From: a bacterium
GTDB lineage: Bacteria; Ratteibacteria; UBA8468; B48-G9; JAFGKM01
Length of the DNA: 48,227 nucleotides
NCBI GenBank assembly: GCA_026414725.1
Contig: JAOAIL010000005.1
Location: 30,501 to 78,727 of the forward strand
Reading direction: 5' to 3'
A program made the position numbers and the translations under genes. The notes under the pieces were generated by a model. It was not told the origin of the DNA. It saw only the letters and a program-made list of their open reading frames with translations, and ran no database searches. Shown here piece by piece: positions 42,088 to 48,227 of the stretch; the stretch's first letter is position 1; the number at the start of each line of letters is the position of its first letter.

Positions 42088-43266
42088 ATGAAAAGTAAAA
42101 AAAATGCCAGTTTAGAAAGCAGAAAGGAAGAGAAGTTCCACGAGATTATAGAACTCGGCAAGAAAAAGAAACATCTGTCATGGGATGAGATTAACGAAAT
42201 CCTTCCCACAGACCTGACAGACCAGGATGATATTCTTGAACTTTTTGATGAACTGGAATACTGGGATATAGATATTGACGAAGAAGAACCATTTCCTATA
42301 GAAAAAGAAGGAGAAAAAAAATTAGACCTCGGAGAAGCAAGAAATCCTTTACGTTCATATCTTAAATCAGCAGGAACTTACTCATTACTTACCCATGAAG
42401 AAGAAATAGAAATAGCCAAAGGGATTGAAGAATCAAAAAGTAAACTTAAAAAACATTCTAAACAGAAAAAAATTAATAGAAAAGAATATGAAAAATATGA
42501 AAGGGAACTTGCACAACTTAAAGAAAAATTAGTCAATTCAAACCTGCGGCTTGTGATAAACATAGCAAAGAGATATAACAATCCACGTCTTTCAATTCTT
42601 GACCTCATTCAGGAAGGCAATATAGGACTGATGAAGGCAGTTGAGAAGTTCAAATATAGGACTGGTTTCAAGTTCAGCACCTATGCTACCTGGTGGATAA
42701 GACAGGCGATTACAAGGGCTATTGCTGACCATTCTGCTGTTATAAGAACACCTGTTCATATGATTGAAAAACAGAATAAGATGAAGAAGATTGAAGCAAA
42801 TATCATCCAGTCAAAAAACGATGAACCAACGGAAGAAGAAATCGCAAAAAAAATGCATCTATCAATAGATAAAATAAGAACTATCAAAAGGTCTATGAGG
42901 CCAGAGCCGGTCTCTTTAGATATGCCTGTTGGAGATGAAGAGAGAACAACCATAGGTGATTTTATTGAAGATGGAAAAAATCCTGACCCGTTAAAGCATG
43001 CCAGACATTCATTATTAAGGGAGGAATTAGAAAAGGCATTAAGAACCCTTGATGAAAGAGAAGAGAAAATTCTACGTTTAAGATTTGGACTTGATGAAGC
43101 AGGTTATCAAAGAACACTGGAAGAGGTAGGAAATACTTTCCAGTTAACGAGAGAAAGAATAAGACAGATAGAAGCAAAAGCAATCCAGAAATTGAGACAT
43201 TCAGCCCATAGTAAAAAACTGAAACTTTTTATGGATGGTGTCTTTGAAGGCGGTATCCAGAAGTAA
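42088..43266 (+). CDS. rpoD: RNA polymerase primary sigma factor (sigma-70 RpoD)
   Basis: Housekeeping sigma factor of 392 residues. Region 1.1 is present in short form (IIELGKKKKHLSWDEINEIL near 20-39), region 1.2 begins near LRSYLKSAGTYSLLTHEEE, the long non-conserved region is nearly absent, region 2 has LIQEGNIGLMKAVEKFKYR and FSTYATWWIRQAI for -10 recognition, and region 4.2 has TLEEVGNTFQLTRERIRQIE for -35 recognition. The C-terminus is unusually extended by KLKLFMDGVFEGGIQK. Intact recognition regions agree with the TTGACA and TATAAT elements seen in this window. Confidence 0.95.
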   Translation: MKSKKNASLESRKEEKFHEIIELGKKKKHLSWDEINEILPTDLTDQDDILELFDELEYWDIDIDEEEPFPIEKEGEKKLDLGEARNPLRSYLKSAGTYSLLTHEEEIEIAKGIEESKSKLKKHSKQKKINRKEYEKYERELAQLKEKLVNSNLRLVINIAKRYNNPRLSILDLIQEGNIGLMKAVEKFKYRTGFKFSTYATWWIRQAITRAIADHSAVIRTPVHMIEKQNKMKKIEANIIQSKNDEPTEEEIAKKMHLSIDKIRTIKRSMRPEPVSLDMPVGDEERTTIGDFIEDGKNPDPLKHARHSLLREELEKALRTLDEREEKILRLRFGLDEAGYQRTLEEVGNTFQLTRERIRQIEAKAIQKLRHSAHSKKLKLFMDGVFEGGIQK

Positions 43267-43342
43267 AAAGTACATTTAGATTCAATATATCTTTGATTCT
43301 GACTTTTGCCAGTGGACTATTAAATATCTCGTTTATAGATTT

Positions 43343-44029
43343 CTATAAAGCGCTCTGTATCTCCTTTACAATCTCCTGTGCCGCTATCCTCGGAATTACA
43401 GCATCCCTTATAGGTCTGCCGACAACAAGATAATCCGCACCTGCACTTATTGCCTCTGAGGGAGTAGCAGCCCTTTTATGGAGTCCTTTATTCTCACCGG
43501 ATGGTCTAACCCCGGGACAGACAACAAGGAGTTTACCTTCTGTCTGCTTTTTGATAAGACCTGCCTCCATCCCTGATGCCACGACACCTTCACAACCACA
43601 CTCTGCTGCTAATTTTGCTCGTTCAATAACAACCTCTTCAGAACTTTTTCCTGTACCGACATCAGCAGCATCCATACTGGTAAGGAGTGTAACAGCAAGT
43701 ATTCTAAGCAAACTTCCCCTTTTTCCCTCTACTGCTGCTTCCATAACCTGACGCTGTGAATGAACAGTTAGAAACTCCACACCTAATAAAGATACCTGTT
43801 TTACTGCATCCCTGACTGTCTCCGGAATATCATAAAATTTCAGGTCAAGAAATACCTTTTTGTTTCTTTTAATAAGATATTCCACAAAGGCAGGACCTGT
43901 TATGGTATATAAAATAATCCCCACCTTAAAGAAATTGACTATGCCATCCAATTCCTCAACATATCTCTCTGCCTCTTTTTGAGTGAACATATCAAGAGCA
44001 AAGATGAGTCGCTCTTCTGGAAAAATCAT
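43343..44029 (-). CDS. pyrF: Orotidine 5'-phosphate decarboxylase
   Basis: Last step of UMP synthesis. The 228-residue TIM barrel has Lys35 in FFKVG and the catalytic set Asp62, Lys64 and Asp67 in FLDLKFYDIPETV; VVCPGVRP and ADYLVVGRPI form the phosphate site. It belongs to the group related to the E. coli/B. subtilis type. It is the last gene of the minus-strand run that contains transketolase and starts four bases after the small Cys-rich protein gene; GGGAG is upstream. Confidence 0.95.
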   Translation of the reverse strand: MIFPEERLIFALDMFTQKEAERYVEELDGIVNFFKVGIILYTITGPAFVEYLIKRNKKVFLDLKFYDIPETVRDAVKQVSLLGVEFLTVHSQRQVMEAAVEGKRGSLLRILAVTLLTSMDAADVGTGKSSEEVVIERAKLAAECGCEGVVASGMEAGLIKKQTEGKLLVVCPGVRPSGENKGLHKRAATPSEAISAGADYLVVGRPIRDAVIPRIAAQEIVKEIQSAL

Positions 44030-44033
44030 CCAA

Positions 44034-44246
44034 TCATCTCCCTAATTTTTTACTCCAGACCTCAATAAAATACTCCAGAGACCTATCATAAGTCCTTTCT
44101 GCTTCTGGTGGAAAAAGACATCCGGGTAGTTGCCTCTGTGCCCAGTGATAATTCAGGCATTCACAACAAAGTCCTTTCCTACTACATCCTCTATAACTAC
44201 AGGTACACTCCTTTAGATTCTTCTCTTTATTACAAATCTCTTCCAT
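44034..44246 (-). CDS. Small cysteine-rich protein (DUF6485-like)
   Basis: A 70-residue protein with eight cysteines: C5, C14, C16, C21, C27, C28, C30 and C43. The core ECTCSYRGCSRKGLCCECLNY and the following LPGCLFPPEAERTYDRS match, from memory, the DUF6485 family of small anaerobe proteins. The pattern suggests a zinc or iron-sulfur site. No signal peptide is visible. It is between transketolase and pyrF with gaps of 9 and 4 bases and an AGGAGG ribosome site, so it is surely translated. Function unknown. Confidence 0.85.
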   Translation of the reverse strand: MEEICNKEKNLKECTCSYRGCSRKGLCCECLNYHWAQRQLPGCLFPPEAERTYDRSLEYFIEVWSKKLGR

Positions 44247-44255
44247 AGATACCTC

Positions 44256-46163
44256 CTATTTACAGGACAGAAAGAAATCAGCAAGGGACTGTGCATCCAT
44301 ACCTTCATTTTTAAATAGATATTCTGGCTCACCCGAACTTCCGTAATCAGAAATCCCCCTTCTGAAAAACCTGCCCGTATATTTTTTGGTAAGGAGATAC
44401 ATTGATACTGTAGCACCGAGTCCTGTATCAATATGGTGGTCTTCTGCTGTAAGTATCAGACCTGTCTTCATTCCCTCTTCCATAACATACTCATCTATTA
44501 CAATCGGACAACTCATATTGATAACTCCTATACTTATTCCTTTCTCTTTTAAGATCTCTACCGCCTTTACTGCTCTCGGCACAATAGTACCCATCGTAAT
44601 GATATAACCATCAGTACCTTTCCTTATAATATCTGCCTTTCCATATTTAAACTCATAATTTTCATCAAAATACACAGAACCATCTTCTTTAGTAATCACA
44701 GATGTTTTTGACCTTCCCATACCCACAAACCAGTTTCCTTCTTCTCCTGCTACATACCTTATAACTCTGTCTGTCTGGTTAGGGTCTGCAGGTATAACAA
44801 TTTTAAAACCAAATAGATTTCTTAATGTTCCTATATAGTCAATACACTGATGTGTCTTCCCATCCTCTCCAACATCAAGTCCTACATGGGTACATACAAG
44901 TTTAAGGTTTGTGTAGTTCTGGTCATTAAGTCGTGCCTGATTGAATGTCTCATCTACACCAAAAACCCCAAAATCAGAAAAGAAACTGATTACCCTATCT
45001 GTTGATACAACACCTGATATTGTAGCAGCATTATGCTCCTGCACTCCTACCTGGAAGAAATTAGAAGGAAACTCTTTCTCAAAAAGGTCTGTCTTTACAG
45101 ATGTAGATAGGTCACAATCAAAAACAGCGAACGGGTATTCTGTATTTTCTTTATTTGCTTTTGCAATATCCACAAGCGCCTTACCATAAGCACTCCTGTT
45201 ATCTGTCTTCTCTTCCTTTTTATAGAGAACAGGCGTTCCTTTTTTTATAACCGGAGAAAAATAAAACTTTCTATCAGGATAGTTCCATTTCTGTATTCTT
45301 AACTTTTTATATCTTTCAAGAGATGGTGGAAGTCCAAGTTCTTCCATTGCCTTCGTATATGAATTCTCATCAAGTGTCTTACCATGGTATCTATAATCAT
45401 TTTCCATAAAAGAAACACCTTTTCCTATTACTGTATTTGCAATAATACATACCGGTCCTGACATCTCTGTGGACTTCTTTATTGCTCTATAAAGTTCTTC
45501 AAAGTTATGTCCATCTACTTCTAATGTTTCCCAGCCATCAGCACGATAATTAGCACATATACGGCAGGGCATAACATTATCTGTTTTACCACTTATCTGT
45601 ATGTTGTTATTGTCAATTATAACCGTGATATTGTTCAATCCATACTTCACAGCAAACCTTCTCGCTTCTGCCACCTGCCCCTTTGTCTGTTCTCCATCGC
45701 TCATCAATACAAATATATGTGTATCTCTTTTATGAAGACGGTCTGCGAGAGCAAACCCACAGCCAGCAGAAAGCCCCTGCCCCAGATTTCCTGTTCCCCA
45801 TTCTACACCAGGTACCTTTCTCACTATATGCCCTTCAAATATACTGCCTGAAAGTCGGAACGTTGCAACAGCCATATCTATATCAAAAAAACCAAGGCGT
45901 CCCAGTGCAGCATATACTCCTGGAGATGTATGCCCATGACTTACAACAACTTTATCTCTTAAAGGGTCATCTATCCTATCAGGAGCAACATTTGCATAAG
46001 AAAACACTGTAAGATATATGTCTATGGATGACATTGAACCACCGGGATGCCCTGAAGCAGCGAGTGTTGTCATTGTAAGTATATCACCTCTGCATAACCT
46101 ACCAAGCTCCTTTAACTTCTTAACCTCTTCTTCTGTCAGATATTCCTTTTCAAATCTACCCAT
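44256..46163 (-). CDS. tkt: Transketolase, single-chain
   Basis: Thiamin diphosphate enzyme of the non-oxidative pentose phosphate pathway. The 635-residue chain contains both halves that many anaerobes encode separately: an N-terminal half with SGHPGGSMSSIDIY, VVSHGHTSPGVYAALG, GTGNLGQGLSAGCG and the ThDP motif MSDGEQTKGQVAEA...NN, and a C-terminal half with the cofactor-activating Glu in GVQEHNAATISG. The substrate motif SHGHTSPG is unlike E. coli TktA and closer to split or archaeal-type enzymes. Its neighbours cstA and porB concern pyruvate, so the cluster may feed pentoses and pyruvate into central metabolism. Confidence 0.93.
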   Translation of the reverse strand: MGRFEKEYLTEEEVKKLKELGRLCRGDILTMTTLAASGHPGGSMSSIDIYLTVFSYANVAPDRIDDPLRDKVVVSHGHTSPGVYAALGRLGFFDIDMAVATFRLSGSIFEGHIVRKVPGVEWGTGNLGQGLSAGCGFALADRLHKRDTHIFVLMSDGEQTKGQVAEARRFAVKYGLNNITVIIDNNNIQISGKTDNVMPCRICANYRADGWETLEVDGHNFEELYRAIKKSTEMSGPVCIIANTVIGKGVSFMENDYRYHGKTLDENSYTKAMEELGLPPSLERYKKLRIQKWNYPDRKFYFSPVIKKGTPVLYKKEEKTDNRSAYGKALVDIAKANKENTEYPFAVFDCDLSTSVKTDLFEKEFPSNFFQVGVQEHNAATISGVVSTDRVISFFSDFGVFGVDETFNQARLNDQNYTNLKLVCTHVGLDVGEDGKTHQCIDYIGTLRNLFGFKIVIPADPNQTDRVIRYVAGEEGNWFVGMGRSKTSVITKEDGSVYFDENYEFKYGKADIIRKGTDGYIITMGTIVPRAVKAVEILKEKGISIGVINMSCPIVIDEYVMEEGMKTGLILTAEDHHIDTGLGATVSMYLLTKKYTGRFFRRGISDYGSSGEPEYLFKNEGMDAQSLADFFLSCK

Positions 46164-46196
46164 ATTTGTCTCCCTTCCTGTTTTAATTGTGAAAGT

Positions 46197-46202
46197 ATTA
46201 TA
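46197..46202 (-). promoter_or_regulatory. Possible -10 element before transketolase
   Basis: TATAAT on the minus strand, 33 bases before the transketolase start, within an AT palindrome (46198-46210, TTATAT-C-ATATAA). The -35 is not recognisable. It could give transketolase expression independent of cstA. Confidence 0.35.
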
Positions 46203-46210
46203 TCATATAA

Positions 46211-47848
46211 CTATACAGAAATTTTAGAATACCGCATTTTCCTTAAACCCTCGTTTATAAAGAAAATAGCGAGGCATACGAGAAAAACAGAGATATTGCC
46301 GAGGAAATAGTTTCTGTCTCTGTAAAATCCCTGTGCCTGGTATATAAGTGCGGTAATGGTGGTAAGAAACATAAAAATAGCAGGAATAAATGAGGTAAGT
46401 GCTCTCTTCCCTTTTTTAGTCAGGAAAACACCTGTAACAAATAGGGCTATGGCTGCTACTAGTTGGTTTGATGCACCAAAGACAGGCCAGATTTTCTGCC
46501 AGTTACCGAAAGCAAGATAACCAGCAATCAGTATCACTATAAAGGTAGAGAAGTATCTGTTTCTAAAAATTTTGATATTCCATCCATAACCAAAAAGTTC
46601 CTGTGAGATATAACGATTAATCCTCGTTGCAGTATCAAGTGTTGTAAGAACAAAAGCATTTATCATAACAATTGCTATCATCTTACCCGTTTCAGAACTC
46701 AATATCTTTGAGGTAATCTGCCCGTATCCAGTAGCAAAAGTTCCTATCCAGTCCCCCTTTGCCATAAGAGAAGTGTAGTCCATTGAAGGAATACCAGAAT
46801 TCCAGTAGAGTCCTGCACATACACATAGCAGAGCGAGTATGGAAAGCACCCCTTCTGTAAGCATACCACCATAGGCAATCTTTCTGGCATCTTTCTCATT
46901 TGTAATCTGTTTTGATGTAGTTCCACTCGCAACCAAACTATGGAATCCACTTATTGCACCGCAGGCAATGATTACAAACATCATAGGCCAGAGTGTTCCT
47001 TTTGTCCCTGCAGAAAATGAGATATAAGAAGGAGTATGTATAACAGGTTTTGAGGTAATAAGTCCTGTATAGCCCAGTATAAGCCCGAAAAAAAGGATGA
47101 AGGATGAAAGATAGTCCCGTGGCTGCAGTAAAAGATTTACAGGAATGATACTGGCGACAAAAGAGTATAAAAGAAGAACTATAATCCATAATTTTACAGC
47201 ACTATCTCCACATAATGCCACAGGAAATCTGTGTCCAAGGACAAATAATAAAACCAGAAGAATAAGGGATATAAATGTTGCATATATATATCCCCATCGG
47301 AACCTGTAAACAAGGAACCCAAACAGTATTGCTATAAAAACAAGCCCGAAGGTAGGAATAACAATCTGCGGTTCTTTTATAAGAGTTGTGGCAGTCACAG
47401 ATGCAAAAACAGCGACAACAAGAATAAGGGACAGATAAAGAAATAAACAGAAAAGGATTTTACTTCTTCTATTTATAATTGATTCAGTAACATCCCCTAC
47501 ACTGCTTCCTTGATACCTTAAACTTAAAAGAAGGGAACCAAAATCATGGACACCACCTAAAAGAATAGAACCAAAAACAATCCACAAAGCCGCAGGAAAC
47601 CATCCCCAGACCATACAGGCAATCACAGGACCAAGAATAGGACCTGCTCCAGCAATAGAAGAAAAGTGGTGCCCAAAAAGTATAAGCCAGTGTTTTGCAG
47701 GAACATAGTCAACACCATCTTCCCTTTCAAAGGCAGGCGTCTTTTTCTCAGGATTCACATCCCATATTCTTTCAAGGAATCTCCCATAGAAATGGTAAGC
47801 AAGAATAAAAAGTATTATTGAAATCCCGGCGACTACAAGAGAGTTCAT
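46211..47848 (-). CDS. cstA: Carbon starvation protein CstA (pyruvate/peptide transporter)
   Basis: A 545-residue membrane protein with about 14-16 helices. The CstA N-terminal signature is clear: KTPAFEREDGVDYVPAKHW, then LFGHHFSSIAGAGPILGPV and the VFGSILLGGVHDFGSLLLS segment. CstA relatives import pyruvate or peptides during starvation. The gene starts three bases after the porB-type gene with GAGGG as ribosome site, so pyruvate uptake and pyruvate:ferredoxin oxidation are likely expressed together. No regulatory partner such as a BtsS/BtsR sensor pair is present in the window. Confidence 0.94.
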   Translation of the reverse strand: MNSLVVAGISIILFILAYHFYGRFLERIWDVNPEKKTPAFEREDGVDYVPAKHWLILFGHHFSSIAGAGPILGPVIACMVWGWFPAALWIVFGSILLGGVHDFGSLLLSLRYQGSSVGDVTESIINRRSKILFCLFLYLSLILVVAVFASVTATTLIKEPQIVIPTFGLVFIAILFGFLVYRFRWGYIYATFISLILLVLLFVLGHRFPVALCGDSAVKLWIIVLLLYSFVASIIPVNLLLQPRDYLSSFILFFGLILGYTGLITSKPVIHTPSYISFSAGTKGTLWPMMFVIIACGAISGFHSLVASGTTSKQITNEKDARKIAYGGMLTEGVLSILALLCVCAGLYWNSGIPSMDYTSLMAKGDWIGTFATGYGQITSKILSSETGKMIAIVMINAFVLTTLDTATRINRYISQELFGYGWNIKIFRNRYFSTFIVILIAGYLAFGNWQKIWPVFGASNQLVAAIALFVTGVFLTKKGKRALTSFIPAIFMFLTTITALIYQAQGFYRDRNYFLGNISVFLVCLAIFFINEGLRKMRYSKISV

Positions 47849-47851
47849 CTT

Positions 47852-48227
47852 TTATCCCTCACATTTTTTCAGAAGGGATTCCCAGCGCTTGTCAACCTCT
47901 TTCTGTATCTCTTCAAGAAGATACTGGTTCTCTGGTTTAAAAAAATGTGCAAATCTTCTCTGCAGTTTTAACCACTCTACTACTGGTTTTTTCTCCTTTG
48001 GCTTATATGTGAGTTTATACTTTCCCTCCACTACTTCATATAATGGCCAGATACAGGTCTCAACAGCAAGCCGTGAAATCTCCATTGTGAGTTCTGGCTC
48101 ATGAGGCCAGCCGAGACGGCAGGGAGAAAGGACATCTATAAATGTGAACCCATCAAATGAAACTGCTTTTTCCACCTTATTTACAAGGTCATTACATCTG
48201 CCGGGGATAGATGTTGCTACATAAGGG
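47852..48227 (-). CDS. porB: Pyruvate/2-ketoacid:ferredoxin oxidoreductase beta subunit, C-terminal part (runs off right edge)
   Basis: The frame is open through base 48227, so the gene starts outside the window. The visible 124 residues begin PYVATSIPGRCNDLV and continue through FTFIDVLSPCRLGWPHEP, the Cys-containing end of the ThDP domain, then ISRLAVETCIWPLYEVVEGKYKLT, typical of PorB/VorB C-termini. It should work with an alpha subunit encoded further right. An internal GTG at 48175 is not a start because conserved sequence continues upstream of it. Confidence 0.92.
   Translation of the reverse strand, partial: PYVATSIPGRCNDLVNKVEKAVSFDGFTFIDVLSPCRLGWPHEPELTMEISRLAVETCIWPLYEVVEGKYKLTYKPKEKKPVVEWLKLQRRFAHFFKPENQYLLEEIQKEVDKRWESLLKKCEG

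Noticed and set aside
43267-43349. Palindrome TTTATAGA-TT-TCTATAAA at 43332-43349 as a terminator between rpoD and pyrF.
   Set aside because: Almost all A-T, overlaps the pyrF stop codon and lacks a T-run; probably composition.
1-48227. CRISPR array, insertion sequence, prophage or tRNA genes.
   Set aside because: No regularly spaced repeats, transposase or integrase-like products, or tRNA-like clover-leaf sequences were found on reading the intergenic gaps, all of which are short.

Overview
The window is a compact, AT-rich stretch of bacterial chromosome with 46 protein-coding genes, no rRNA or tRNA that I can see, no insertion sequences, and no gene-free gap above about 160 bases. The gene set is that of a diderm (LPS-bearing) bacterium: lpxA, lpxC-fabZ, lpxD, lpxI, bamA, skp/ompH and the Lol lipoprotein exporter. 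Several features point, by inference only, to an uncultured lineage near Omnitrophota/Ratteibacteria or the PVC group: H-X9-DG type pseudopilins, URO-D-family and Gfo/Idh/MocA genes, a DUF6485-like protein, a RuBisCO-like protein, and heavy use of AGA and ATA codons.

Layout. (1) 1-7780: a partial Gfo/Idh/MocA gene on the minus strand diverges from a plus-strand run holding a small membrane protein, a WecA/TagO-type transferase, alr, a short polyprenyl synthase, an ABC-2 exporter pair with a TPR partner, gmk and a second Gfo/Idh/MocA gene. (2) 7830-19379, minus strand: parA and a ribbon-helix-helix gene lead a type IV pilus/type II secretion operon (pilB, pilT, second pilB, pilC, two pseudopilins), followed by uppP, a GNAT acetyltransferase and a URO-D-family gene. 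(3) 19456-34363, minus strand: a large envelope block read lolC-lolD-ilvE, then clpC-bamA-skp-lpxD-lpxC/fabZ-lpxA-lpxI-glcD-like-SGNH hydrolase-amidohydrolase. (4) 34524-40197, plus strand: a five-gene operon of xylose-isomerase-like TIM barrel, GatZ/KbaZ-like protein, form IV RuBisCO-like protein (RLP), orphan 2-oxoacid oxidoreductase gamma subunit and archaeal-type RtcB. (5) 40282-43266, plus strand: dnaG-rpoD behind a near-consensus promoter. (6) 43343-48227, minus strand: porB (partial), cstA, transketolase, a Cys-rich small protein and pyrF.

The most novel element is region 4. Its RLP keeps the lysines and acidic residues needed for metal binding and enolisation but has lost residues needed for CO2 fixation. 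It is co-transcribed with two sugar-handling TIM-barrel enzymes, a combination I do not recognise from a described pathway. Secondary points of interest are: two leader hairpins that share TCAGG...CCTGA ends, directly upstream of lolC and clpC; a recurrent GGTATAA(T/C) -10 element; and the ParA/RHH pair, with a palindrome in its promoter, at the head of the pilus operon.
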